From: Bacillaceae bacterium
Lineage (GTDB): Bacteria; Bacillota; Bacilli; JACDOE01
Assembly: GCA_017656255.1 (NCBI GenBank)
Contig: JACDOE010000001.1
Span: 1,057,205 to 1,121,204, forward strand
Direction of reading: 5' to 3'
Length of the DNA stretch: 64,000 nt
Shown: one piece after another, positions 35,489-43,743 of the stretch
Layout: each line of letters starts with the position of its first letter
How positions within the stretch are numbered: the stretch's first letter is position 1
Notes under the pieces: generated by a model
What the model was told of the DNA's origin: nothing
The model's input: the letters and a program-made list of their open reading frames with translations, nothing else
Database searches by the model: none
Made by a program: the position numbers and the translations under genes

Positions 35489-35851
35489 GAGAAACCACCT
35501 TTGCTTATCTTATCAGTCTGTTACATGGTTGTAAGCCTAAAATGTTTCGGGATATAACTATTCGGCAAAATTCTACGTTTTCCTGCCTGAATCGAGTTAA
35601 AAGTTTTTACCAGATTTTTTAATGATTTTATATGTTTATGTTCTATTTAGTATATGCGACTCCCGTCAGATACAGACAACAAAATAAAAAAAGCTTTTGG
35701 GAGGGGTTTAAACTATCTATTCTACACCGGGTATAGTTTTCCTTCTTTAAAATAATTTGTTTTAATAATCGGAAAATAATTAAAAACCCCGAATTTGACG
35801 TTCGATTCACCGCAGCCGGCGAAAAAAGGTCAAACCGGAGTTGTCACTTTT
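35489..35851. other. AT-rich gap upstream of dnaG
   Basis: No gene is visible. On the minus strand a CATATACTA lies near 35650, resembling a -10 element of sporulation or SigA type without a clear -35. An inverted repeat AAACTAT/ATAGTTT (near 35710-35738) lacks a T-run. The dnaG-sigA promoter is presumably here, but I cannot fix it. Confidence 0.45.
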
Positions 35852-36661
35852 TTATTTATGATTTTGCACCAGATTAAAAATAATGTTGGCGGTTTCCTCA
35901 ACTGCTTTGTTTGAGACATCAATCACCTGACATCCGATACGGTCCATAATCCGGCGCGCATGATCCAGTTCTTCCTCTATTCTGTCAATATTGGCATAGT
36001 TGGACTGGGACGGGAGGCCCAGGGATTTCAAACGTTCTCTTCGAATGATGTTAAGTTGTTCCGGGCTGATGGAAAGGCCGATGCATTTTTCAGGCGGAAT
36101 CATAAACAGTTCTTCCGGCGGTTCCACTTCCGGAACAAGCGGAACATTGGCGACTTTAAGCCTTTTGTTAGCCAGATACATGGACAGGGGTGTTTTGGAC
36201 GTGCGGGAAACCCCGATCAGGACGATGTCCGCCCGGAGAAGCCCCCGCGGATCGCGGCCATCATCATATTTAACTGCAAATTCAATTGCTTCCACCTTAC
36301 GAAAGTAATCATCATCAAGTTGTCGAACCAGCCCGGGTTTGTTTTTCGGTTTCTGATTCAACATGGCGGACATGGGATCGACAATGGGACCCATGATATC
36401 TATGGCTGTCACTCCCCGGTCCCGGGCCTTTGTGACCAGGTACTCTTTTAATTCCGGAATGACCAGTGTAAAAGCGATGAGCGCTCCGGATTCCCAGGCT
36501 GACTGAACAACTTCATCAATGGTTTCTTTATCCTCGATGAAGGGAAATTTCTGTATCACCATCTGTTCAATATTGAATTGACTGGCAGCAGCTTTCACCA
36601 CAATCTCAGCGGTTTCACCTACTGAGTCTGAGACGACATAAACCGTTTTTTCCTGTGCCAT
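35852..36661 (-). CDS. yqfL: Pyruvate, phosphate dikinase regulatory protein (YqfL, kinase/pyrophosphorylase)
   Basis: A 269-residue DUF299 family protein. Such proteins inactivate and reactivate pyruvate phosphate dikinase or PEP synthase by ADP-dependent phosphorylation and phosphate-dependent dephosphorylation of a Thr. The start [19 protein letters not shown] and the nucleotide loop [18 protein letters not shown] (residues about 146-163) are clear. An AAGGAGGG site precedes the ATG. It lies 16 bases downstream of ccpN, the pair known from Bacillus where both act on gluconeogenic carbon flow. Confidence 0.94.
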   Translation of the reverse strand: MAQEKTVYVVSDSVGETAEIVVKAAASQFNIEQMVIQKFPFIEDKETIDEVVQSAWESGALIAFTLVIPELKEYLVTKARDRGVTAIDIMGPIVDPMSAMLNQKPKNKPGLVRQLDDDYFRKVEAIEFAVKYDDGRDPRGLLRADIVLIGVSRTSKTPLSMYLANKRLKVANVPLVPEVEPPEELFMIPPEKCIGLSISPEQLNIIRRERLKSLGLPSQSNYANIDRIEEELDHARRIMDRIGCQVIDVSNKAVEETANIIFNLVQNHK

Positions 36662-36677
36662 ACAGCTGCTTCCCTCC

Positions 36678-37331
36678 TTAAATGTCCTGATTTTCCCCGA
36701 GTTCGACGAACGCTCTGGTTATGGTTGTTTTTGTAATGCGCCCCACAACCTCGTACATCACTCTTCCGTCCGCCTGATGCTCTTTCACCACCGGCAGGGA
36801 ATCAATCTGATAAGAAATCAGTTTACGTGCTGCTTCAAAAAGGGTCTCCTCTATGCTGCACATGACGATATTCGGCATTCGCGTCATAATAATATGAACT
36901 GCGACATCCTCCAGACTGTGTTTTCCCATGGCCGCCCTGAGCAAATCTTTTCTGGATATGACCCCGGACAGATACCCCTTCTGATTCACGACGTACAGGG
37001 TGCCCACATCTTCAAGAAAAAGGGTACTGATGGCGTCAAAGACAGACGATGATTCCTGTATGACAATCGGATGGGCTTTATAATCATTCACCCGCATTTT
37101 GCGAATGTGTTCCCCAAGAAGTTGCATCCCCGTTTTTCCTGTATAAAAGTAGCCCACACGGGGCCGTGCTTCCAGAAAGCCAGCCATCGTTAAAATGGCG
37201 AGGTCAGGCCTTAAAGTAGCCCGGGTCAGGGACAACCTGTCAGCAATCTGTTCTCCGGTAATCGGTCCTTCCTCTTTAACGATTTGCAAAATCTGTTCCT
37301 GGCGTTGCGTAAGTTCGATGACCTCCACCAC
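36678..37331 (-). CDS. ccpN: Central glycolysis/gluconeogenesis repressor CcpN
   Basis: A 217-residue regulator with an N-terminal helix-turn-helix ([59 protein letters not shown]) and two CBS domains (about residues 80-135 and 145-210). In B. subtilis CcpN represses gapB and pckA in the presence of glucose, sensing ATP/ADP. The GTG at 37329-37331 is chosen because the B. subtilis protein begins at the same place; it follows a GCAAAG stretch. A promoter is visible 66 bases upstream. It is co-transcribed with yqfL. Confidence 0.94.
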   Translation of the reverse strand: MVEVIELTQRQEQILQIVKEEGPITGEQIADRLSLTRATLRPDLAILTMAGFLEARPRVGYFYTGKTGMQLLGEHIRKMRVNDYKAHPIVIQESSSVFDAISTLFLEDVGTLYVVNQKGYLSGVISRKDLLRAAMGKHSLEDVAVHIIMTRMPNIVMCSIEETLFEAARKLISYQIDSLPVVKEHQADGRVMYEVVGRITKTTITRAFVELGENQDI

Positions 37332-37396
37332 CTTTGCCCGTCTGCATTTCCTTACGATTTGCCACCCAGTTTTTGTCGGTTTGTTCTTCTAGATAT

Positions 37397-37425
37397 ATAC
37401 TATATGGAATCCGTACCTCCTGCAA
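37397..37425 (-). promoter_or_regulatory. SigA promoter of ccpN-yqfL
   Basis: TTGCAG, 17-base spacer, TAGTAT on the minus strand, 66 bases before ccpN. Confidence 0.6.
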
Positions 37426-37574
37426 TAATGGAAAAATTCTGTGACTGGGTTTAATGATGAGGTCTTGAAACCTATTCATGAAGTTATATACAGCCATATA
37501 TTACTGGTTATTGCTTAAAGACAGGGCTAAATAATAGTTTCAAATTGAAAACATGATCATGAGTGCATTAAGGA

Positions 37575-38210
37575 TCAATACAATTCAAGCACATTATACT
37601 TTCTCGCCAATTCAAGCCAGTCGCTTCGTTTATGGCTGCCCAGTTTTTTGCTGATATTGCGCCTGTGATTTTCCACTGTTTTTACTGAAATACTGAGCTT
37701 TTCCGCAATTTCTTTTTGTGAATGCCCGAGAACAGTCATAATAAACACTTCTTTTTCCCGGGGAGTAATCGGAAGGTCCCATGGGGTATCAGATTCTCCC
37801 CCCTGTGTTTCATCCTCATCCAGAATTTTTTGATCAAATACTTTCTGTCCATCCAGGATTTTTTGCAGGTTTTGAATCACGTCTTCACCTTTCTGATTTT
37901 TGACGAGGTACCCATCAACGCCGATCTGGAATGCTTTTCGCTGATAAGCTTCTTCATCAAACATGGAGAAAACTACAATTTTGGCATCCGGCATAATCCG
38001 CCGCAGTTCACGAGCCGTTTCCATACCGTCGAGACCTTCCGGCATGGACAGATCAAGCAGAACAAGATCAAGCGGATAATGGAACGCATGTTGAATCGCT
38101 TCTCTTCCTTCAGAGGCAAACACAACACCGTCAATATCAAAGAAATCCTGTAACAACAGAGCCAGTCCGTCACGGACGACTTCGTGATCGTCAACAATCA
38201 TCACTTTCAT
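37575..38210 (-). CDS. NarL/LuxR-type response regulator
   Basis: A 211-residue two-component regulator. The receiver domain starts MKVMIVDDHEVVRDG with the phosphorylation site D53 (LVLLDLSMPEG); the LuxR-type helix-turn-helix is at about 143-205 (ITPREKEVFIMTVLGHSQKEIAEKLSISVKTVENHRRNISKKLG). I start it at the ATG at 38208-38210 with AAAGGAG upstream, one base after the kinase stop. With the NreB-like kinase it forms a two-component system divergent from cydAB, so it may control oxygen-limited respiration. Confidence 0.93.
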   Translation of the reverse strand: MKVMIVDDHEVVRDGLALLLQDFFDIDGVVFASEGREAIQHAFHYPLDLVLLDLSMPEGLDGMETARELRRIMPDAKIVVFSMFDEEAYQRKAFQIGVDGYLVKNQKGEDVIQNLQKILDGQKVFDQKILDEDETQGGESDTPWDLPITPREKEVFIMTVLGHSQKEIAEKLSISVKTVENHRRNISKKLGSHKRSDWLELARKYNVLELY

Positions 38211-38211
38211 C

Positions 38212-39219
38212 TTATGAACTCCTTTCCAGGGGCACATACCCTTCCAGGCGAGTAGGTCCACCTTTTTTACTGAAACATCTCAATTCTCCGCCCACGATCT
38301 CCATGCGTTCCAGCATGTGATAAAGACCAAGGGATGTGTTCCGCTTTTCTTCCACATCAAATCCGATCCCATTATCAAAAACCTGGAAATATAATCGGTT
38401 TTCTTTCAGATCAAGGACGATCCTGATGATATCCGCTTTTCCATGATGGACGGCATTGCGGACAGACTCCTGAATGACCCGGTAAACATGAAGGGCCACT
38501 TCCCGGGGGACCAGGTTTTTCCCAATGTCCAGGATATCTGTTTCAATCGTGACTTGATACATATTTTCCCATTCCTGAACCGCGTTGTTGATAGCCCGTG
38601 CCAGCCCCAGATGGTCCAGGGTAGAAGGGTGAAGTTCTTTGGACAGCCGTTTGAGGTCTTCAAGTGTCTGTTCAATCTGATTTTCCATGTTGACCAGATG
38701 GTTTTTGTATTTTTCATCCCGAAGTGAATGTTTAAACGTTTGAAGCCCCAGGAACACACTGTAAATACTCTGTCCGATATGGTCATGCAATTCCATGGCG
38801 ATGCGTTTGCGTTCCGACTCCTCAGCTTTCATTGTTTCCTGAATCAACAGATGGCGGACCTTCTGATCCTGTTCCTCATAGGACCATTTGGGATTCCGAA
38901 GTATCAGGATGATATATTTGTGCCCATCAAGAACAATCGAAGAGGTACTCATCTGAAACGATTCCTTCAATCCTTTATACGTGGGCATATGAGCCTGAAA
39001 AACAGGAAGGGTTTCTTCCCGGACCAGCAGACAACGCTCCTCACCGGGTGCCACTTCCCTTAACTGGCAGTAGGAACAGTAGGGGACCTTTTCCCCGACT
39101 TGCCATCGCGTCATTTTATCCGCCAGTTGATTCAGGTAATGAATAGTTCGGTTCTCATCCATGATGACAACGCCTTCTGACAGATGATCCACGACTTCCT
39201 GAAACGATTCAACCTGCAT
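38212..39219 (-). CDS. NreB-like sensor histidine kinase with PAS domain
   Basis: A 335-residue soluble HisKA_3 kinase. A PAS domain covers about residues 1-115 and contains C48-x2-C51-x11-C63. That is the spacing of the oxygen-labile iron-sulfur cluster in NreB, but the fourth Cys (expected at 66) is Val. The phospho-acceptor helix has ELHDHIGQ (H145), followed by the ATPase domain (VIQESVRNAVHHGKA, VFDNGIGFDV). The ATG at 39217-39219 follows AAGGGAGGG; a longer in-frame start lacks a site. There is no membrane segment, so the signal is cytoplasmic. It is translated with the response regulator. Confidence 0.9.
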   Translation of the reverse strand: MQVESFQEVVDHLSEGVVIMDENRTIHYLNQLADKMTRWQVGEKVPYCSYCQLREVAPGEERCLLVREETLPVFQAHMPTYKGLKESFQMSTSSIVLDGHKYIILILRNPKWSYEEQDQKVRHLLIQETMKAEESERKRIAMELHDHIGQSIYSVFLGLQTFKHSLRDEKYKNHLVNMENQIEQTLEDLKRLSKELHPSTLDHLGLARAINNAVQEWENMYQVTIETDILDIGKNLVPREVALHVYRVIQESVRNAVHHGKADIIRIVLDLKENRLYFQVFDNGIGFDVEEKRNTSLGLYHMLERMEIVGGELRCFSKKGGPTRLEGYVPLERSS

Positions 39220-39332
39220 CTTTTCCCTCCCTTGTTTTTCAAGTATGCCCCACAAAAAAAAAGTGGTTATTCCTTATTATCGTTAGAAATACTGCTTTTT
39301 TAATGCTTTTTTCTCATTGTCTATAAATTTGT

Positions 39333-39357
39333 CATAAATCGACACCTGTGATTTATG
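39333..39357. promoter_or_regulatory. Inverted repeat in the cydA-kinase divergent region: candidate operator
   Basis: CATAAATC, nine bases, GATTTATG: a perfect 8-bp inverted repeat in the gap between the divergent kinase and cydA. It overlaps the spacer and -10 region of a possible cydA promoter (TTGTCA at 39329, TATGTT at 39354, spacing 19). It does not match the Rex or Fnr consensus well. Confidence 0.45.
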
Positions 39358-39460
39358 TTATAGGTTATATCCCTTATACCTCATCATGTCCCAAAAGATT
39401 ACATTGAATGTAGTCCTGGCAAAAGTTCAATTTTCGTATTTGCGAAAGGAGAGAGAGAGG

Positions 39461-40807
39461 ATGGATGTTATTTTATTAAGTCGTATCCAGTTTGCCGTCA
39501 CAGCTATGTATCACTTTTTGTTTGTCCCTTTAACGATCGGACTGGTCATTCTGGTTGCTATTATGGAAACACGCTATGCCGCAACCAAAAATGTCATGTA
39601 CCGATCGATGGCCGATTTCTGGGGTAAACTCTTCACGATTAACTTCGCCCTGGGTGTGGTCACCGGGATTACGATGGAGTTTCAATTCGGTACCAACTGG
39701 TCGGAGTATTCAAAATATATGGGAGATATTTTCGGATCACCGCTGGCCATTGAAGCCCTGTTTGCTTTTTTCCTGGAATCCACATTTATCGGGTTGTGGA
39801 TTTTCGGGCGTGATCGAATCAGTCCGAAAATGAGAGCCTTTTCCATGTGGATGGTGGCTATCGGTACCAACATTTCAGCGCTGTGGATCATAACGGCCAA
39901 CGGGTTTATGCAAAACCCGGTCGGCTATGTCCTCAACAACGGGCGAATCGAGCTTGCCAGCTTTTCAGAGCTGGTTCTGAATCCCTATTCCTGGTACATG
40001 TTTTTCCACACCATCTTTGCCAGCTACATCGTGGGATCATTTTTTGTGATGGCTGTCAGCGCCTATCACCTGTTGAGAAAGCAGCACATTCCCTTTTTCA
40101 AAACATCATTTCGTATGGCGCTGGTAATGGCGATGGTCGCCACAATTGCTGTCCCACTGATCGGTCATGCTCATGGTGTCAACACTGCTAAAGTACAACC
40201 GGCCAAGGCAGCAGCTATGGAAGCCGTGTGGGAAACAGGTACGAACCATCCGTTCCACTTGATTCAGATCCCGGATCCTGAAAATGAAAGAAACGCTGTT
40301 GAAGCGCTATCTATTCCGTACCTGGGAAGCTTACTTTACACCAACAACCCGTTTGGTGAGGTGGTCGGTCTGAAAGATATTCCGGAAGATGAACGGCCGA
40401 ATGTAAGTCTGGTGTTCTGGAGTTTCCGCGGTATGGTCGGATTGGGATTACTGTTTATGATCATCGCATGGTATGGTTTCTATCTGTCCAAAAAAGACAG
40501 ATTGCTAATTTCCACCCGTTACCTGAAACTGGTTCTCTATTCTGTCCTGTTGCCTTATGTCGCAATTAATCTAGGATGGGTGGTTGCTGAAGCCGGCAGA
40601 CAGCCCTGGATCGTGTACGGGCTGATGAAAACAACGGAAGCGATATCCCCGATAGGAATCAGTCAAATTCTGTTTTCCATATCCGGTCTGGTCATTTTCT
40701 ATACCATGCTGATCATCGCTGATGTCTATTTGTTGCAAAAATATGCGAAAAAAGGACCGGATCTCGGTCAAAGCGCAGAACCGCAGGGAAAAGAAATGAT
40801 TGCATAA
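39461..40807 (+). CDS. cydA: Cytochrome bd ubiquinol/menaquinol oxidase subunit I
   Basis: A 448-residue membrane subunit carrying hemes b558, b595 and d. It has the N-terminal FAVTAMYHFLFVPLT (His ligand), HTIFASYIVGSFFVM (second heme His), and VAEAGRQPWIVYG. The short Q-loop is of the Firmicutes type. It is a high-affinity quinol oxidase used at low oxygen. The ATG at 39461 follows AAAGGAGAGAGAG; upstream in-frame codons lack a site. It is divergent from the NreB-like kinase and followed after 25 bases by cydB. Confidence 0.96.
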   Translation: MDVILLSRIQFAVTAMYHFLFVPLTIGLVILVAIMETRYAATKNVMYRSMADFWGKLFTINFALGVVTGITMEFQFGTNWSEYSKYMGDIFGSPLAIEALFAFFLESTFIGLWIFGRDRISPKMRAFSMWMVAIGTNISALWIITANGFMQNPVGYVLNNGRIELASFSELVLNPYSWYMFFHTIFASYIVGSFFVMAVSAYHLLRKQHIPFFKTSFRMALVMAMVATIAVPLIGHAHGVNTAKVQPAKAAAMEAVWETGTNHPFHLIQIPDPENERNAVEALSIPYLGSLLYTNNPFGEVVGLKDIPEDERPNVSLVFWSFRGMVGLGLLFMIIAWYGFYLSKKDRLLISTRYLKLVLYSVLLPYVAINLGWVVAEAGRQPWIVYGLMKTTEAISPIGISQILFSISGLVIFYTMLIIADVYLLQKYAKKGPDLGQSAEPQGKEMIA

Positions 40808-40832
40808 ATAAAAAAAAAGAGGTGTGACAACC

Positions 40833-41861
40833 ATGACACATGAAACCCTGGCTATCATCTGGTTTGGTTTATGGGGATTGATCTGGGCTGTCTATTTTGT
40901 ACTGGATGGCTACACCCTGGGTACCGGTATGTTGTTCCCCTTTGTAGCGAAAAAAGAACAGGAAGAACGGCAGCTACAGGAGACGATCGGCCCATTTTGG
41001 GGCGGAAATGAAGTCTGGCTGATTACGGCAGGGGGCGCTACGTTTGCAGCATTCCCCGAAACCTATGCCCTGATGTTCAGTTATCTCTACACGCCCCTGT
41101 TTCTGATACTGTTCGCGCTGTTTTTCAGGGCGATCGGACTGGAGTTTATGCACAAACACTCTTCTCCCAGATGGAAATCGTTCTGGAAAAAGGCGTTCTT
41201 TACCGGTAGCAGCCTGATTCCCTTTCTGTTCGGGGTGGCCTTTGCCAATCTGTTTCGGGGGCTGAACATCGATGAGAACGGATATCACGACACCCTGTTC
41301 AGCCTGTTGAACGGATATGCCATACTGGGCGGACTGCTTCTGGTAGCTTTATTCCTTTTATCCGGTTCTCTCTGGATCACGTTGAAAACGAGCGGGGCCG
41401 TTTCAAACAAAGCCCACCAGGCGGCAGGAGTTCTCTGGTACCCGGCTGTCTCTTTACTTGGTCTGTTCTTCACGGCAACAGCCAATAAAACCGGAATGTT
41501 TGAAAATTATACAAATCAGCCCTTGTTGTGGTTAATCCCGACGGTATCCCTTGTTGCTCTGGTGTTAAGTAAGCTATGGATTCGCAGAGATAGAGACGGA
41601 GTTGCTTTTACGATGGTTTCCCTGTCCATCTTTACATTGATGGCGACAGGATTTACCGGCCTCTTTCCGAACATGATTCTTTCCCGAGTCAATCCGGAAT
41701 ACAGCCTGACTTTATTTGAGGCGGCGGGAAGCGAGCTGAACCTGAAAATCATGTTCTTCGTCGCCCTGTTCATCGTGCCTATCGTCATTGCCTACCAATC
41801 CTGGATGTACCGAATCTTCCGCGAGGAAATTTCTCCGGATAATGCAAGGGGATACCAGTAA
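40833..41861 (+). CDS. cydB: Cytochrome bd oxidase subunit II
   Basis: A 342-residue partner subunit of CydA with eight membrane segments. It begins LAIIWFGLWGLIWAVYFVLDGYTLGTGML (family start) and contains GPFWGGNEVWLITAGGATFAAFPETYA. The ATG at 40833 follows AGAGGTGTG. The operon ends with a terminator; the cydCD exporter often linked to these genes is absent here. Length is normal. Confidence 0.95.
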   Translation: MTHETLAIIWFGLWGLIWAVYFVLDGYTLGTGMLFPFVAKKEQEERQLQETIGPFWGGNEVWLITAGGATFAAFPETYALMFSYLYTPLFLILFALFFRAIGLEFMHKHSSPRWKSFWKKAFFTGSSLIPFLFGVAFANLFRGLNIDENGYHDTLFSLLNGYAILGGLLLVALFLLSGSLWITLKTSGAVSNKAHQAAGVLWYPAVSLLGLFFTATANKTGMFENYTNQPLLWLIPTVSLVALVLSKLWIRRDRDGVAFTMVSLSIFTLMATGFTGLFPNMILSRVNPEYSLTLFEAAGSELNLKIMFFVALFIVPIVIAYQSWMYRIFREEISPDNARGYQ

Positions 41862-41884
41862 AAGCTGTCCTCTGCCTCTAACCT

Positions 41885-41920
41885 GGCTTCCGCCGGTTAC
41901 GCGGAAGCTATTTATTTTTA
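41885..41920 (+). terminator. Terminator of cydAB
   Basis: GCTTCCGC/GCGGAAGC with a 7-base loop followed by TATTTATTTTT. Confidence 0.85.
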
Positions 41921-41961
41921 ACTTTCACTCGATCCATGTAAACCACTCCCATTTCAGACAT

Positions 41962-42000
41962 ATAAACATCCCGAACCACCGGGTGGAACGGGATGTTTAT
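41962..42000. repeat. Very stable hairpin between converging operons
   Basis: A perfect 12-bp inverted repeat (ATAAACATCCCG/CGGGATGTTTAT) whose 15-base loop contains a further CCACC/GGTGG stem. It lies 12 bases after the stop of the 45-residue small gene on the minus strand and about 45 bases after the cydB terminator on the plus. There is no real T-run in either direction. Confidence 0.75.
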
Positions 42001-42012
42001 ATCGAAAATCAA

Positions 42013-42150
42013 TTATTTATGATGGGGAGGAAATAAAGCCGTTTTCAAGATTTTAAGATTAAGCACGATAAAACGAATCAGTTGAATGATTTTACACTGA
42101 CGGATAAAGAGTGTTCTCGCTGTCGGTTTCATATCAGTAATCCGCTGCAT
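42013..42150 (-). CDS. 45-residue basic small protein downstream of the sulfide:quinone oxidoreductase
   Basis: A short frame with a full AAAGGAGAG site 6 bases before its ATG, 17 bases after the SQR stop. The peptide starts MQRITDMKPTARTLF, is strongly basic, has a hydrophobic middle (IIQLIRFIVLNLKIL) and ends FPPHHK. An amphipathic or membrane-associated helix is likely. I do not know a family. Its position and ribosome site make translation probable; a strong hairpin follows. Confidence 0.65.
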   Translation of the reverse strand: MQRITDMKPTARTLFIRQCKIIQLIRFIVLNLKILKTALFPPHHK

Positions 42151-42167
42151 GTGTATCTCTCCTTTCA

Positions 42168-43589
42168 TTATTCAGGAATTAGACTCCAGCCCGGATTCCC
42201 TTTCATCTTATAGATAAACATGGTGTGAAGGATACGTTTAACCCAGGCTCCGGCCAACCCTATTTCCATATGATTCGTGCTCAAATCACGTCCGTAATCC
42301 GGATAACGTTCATAATCCTTTGCGACTGGATACATCAGGATCGACGCGGCGGAACCATTCCATACCGACTTGTTGATAGAAGCGATACAGGCTCCGGGCA
42401 TCTCCGTCATCCGTTCGTGATGGGACGGTTCTTTTCCGTTGATCATATCAATGATATTTTCTGCGACAACCCGCCCTGTAATACCGGCAGCCATCCCGGT
42501 GCGTGGTGGTGTCGCTGTAATCTGGACACCATTTTTATTGACAAACGGTTGTGAAATCGGTCCGGGTGGTGCAAAGGCGATCCCCGCTGCAAACATATTT
42601 TTATAGAGAGGAGATTGATAGGTGGCGGGCCAGTCGCTGCTCTTCAGGTCCTCCCATTTTTTTTCGTAAATTCCGTCCACTAGCATAAATCCGCCCGGAT
42701 TGGTTAATTTGGCGGTGATGTCGTTACCGTCTCGATCAACATATTTAAGACGGGCTCCCTGGAACTGGGGGATCAGCATGGCGAAATCATACTCAATTTC
42801 TCCCTGTTCACCCTGAAGGTTTTCCCAGTGAACTTTATCCTTCTCCACTTTTTGAACGGATGACTGTATTTGATAGTAGATTTCCTGTTCAGCAAACAGC
42901 GATTTCATAAAGGATTCAGACTGCATGATATAACCGTGTTTTTTGGCACTGACACCGCCCACGCCCAAATCCCCCAGTTTGGGTTCATTGGAGAGCCACA
43001 TGATCTGTGCTTTATTCCGCAGTCCTCTTTTGACCAGATCGTTGTGAATGTTGGTGATATACTCCAGCGCCGCTCCCTGGCAGGTGGCCGTTCCATGCCC
43101 GGTTCCTACCAGAATTTTTTGCTTTTCTCCTTTTTCCATGCGTTTGACGGATTCAAGATAGGCGTCTCTGGCCATTTTGGCATGGTGAATATTACAGATG
43201 GATTGGGATGTTCCATGATCCGGCCCCAGTCCGGGTGTTCCTTCAAAGTTCAGATGTGGACCGGTGGCATTGATCAGGTAGTCATAGTCCACCTTTTCCT
43301 GTTTGCCGTGCTTGTCCTCTGTCAGCACGTACTGCTCATCGGGATGAATTTCTCTGGCCCAGGCCATCTTAAATTCGATTCCCATTTTATCGTAGACCGG
43401 CTCCAGTTCAAACATCGGCTTGTCCGGTTCCATTCTGCCAATCCCGACCCATACCAGCGAAGGAATATAGGTAAATCTCGGCCAGGGATTAATCATGGTG
43501 ACCTGGTGCTCATCACCCAGTTTTTTTCTGAGATAGAGAGCGGCTGTCTGTCCGGAAAAACCGGCTCCGATGATGACGATTCTTGCCAT
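42168..43589 (-). CDS. sqr: Sulfide:quinone oxidoreductase-like FAD enzyme
   Basis: A 473-residue flavoprotein of the SQR/FCSD class, oxidising sulfide to sulfane sulfur and passing electrons to quinone at the membrane. The FAD-binding start is MARIVIIGAGFSGQTAALYL. The candidate redox cysteines are C132 (SICNIHHAK), C170 (GTGHGTATCQGAALEY) and C401 (MPGACIAS). The C-terminal amphipathic part (WVKRILHTMFIYKMKG) fits membrane binding. AGGGGGG lies 8 bases before the ATG. It is read from its own unit after the TsoY-like gene terminator. Related flavoproteins with other roles exist, so the substrate is inferred. Confidence 0.85.
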   Translation of the reverse strand: MARIVIIGAGFSGQTAALYLRKKLGDEHQVTMINPWPRFTYIPSLVWVGIGRMEPDKPMFELEPVYDKMGIEFKMAWAREIHPDEQYVLTEDKHGKQEKVDYDYLINATGPHLNFEGTPGLGPDHGTSQSICNIHHAKMARDAYLESVKRMEKGEKQKILVGTGHGTATCQGAALEYITNIHNDLVKRGLRNKAQIMWLSNEPKLGDLGVGGVSAKKHGYIMQSESFMKSLFAEQEIYYQIQSSVQKVEKDKVHWENLQGEQGEIEYDFAMLIPQFQGARLKYVDRDGNDITAKLTNPGGFMLVDGIYEKKWEDLKSSDWPATYQSPLYKNMFAAGIAFAPPGPISQPFVNKNGVQITATPPRTGMAAGITGRVVAENIIDMINGKEPSHHERMTEMPGACIASINKSVWNGSAASILMYPVAKDYERYPDYGRDLSTNHMEIGLAGAWVKRILHTMFIYKMKGNPGWSLIPE

Positions 43590-43703
43590 TTTATATACCC
43601 CCCTTGTTTGTCGTCAAAATCATGATACTGTACCTTAACTTGAACCAACATCAGGGAAAAACCCCATTTTCAACAATGGCTGTTTTATATATATCCTCAG
43701 ACA

Positions 43704-43731
43704 GAATAAAACCCCGGCACAAAGGCCGGGG
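43704..43731 (-). terminator. Terminator between the TsoY-like gene and sqr
   Basis: CCCCGGC/GCCGGGG hairpin with TTTTATT on the minus strand, 13 bases after the TsoY-like stop. Confidence 0.85.
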
Positions 43732-43743
43732 AAGCAAGACATA

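Noticed and set aside
34646-35557. Plus-strand open frame (303 codons) opposite dnaG
   Set aside because: Antisense to dnaG, whose zinc finger and TOPRIM motifs are intact; no start signal.
35709-35739. Inverted repeat upstream of dnaG as a terminator
   Set aside because: AAACTAT/ATAGTTT has no T-run and lies between yqfL and dnaG without a gene end that needs it.
37536-37551. Near-palindrome after the response regulator gene as a terminator
   Set aside because: The arms (GTTTCAA/TTGAAAAC) are imperfect, AT-rich and not followed by a T-run.
39218-39460. Rex site in the cydA promoter
   Set aside because: I looked for TTGTGAAA-N4-TTTCACAA; the region has only a partial resemblance, so I report the inverted repeat without naming the regulator.
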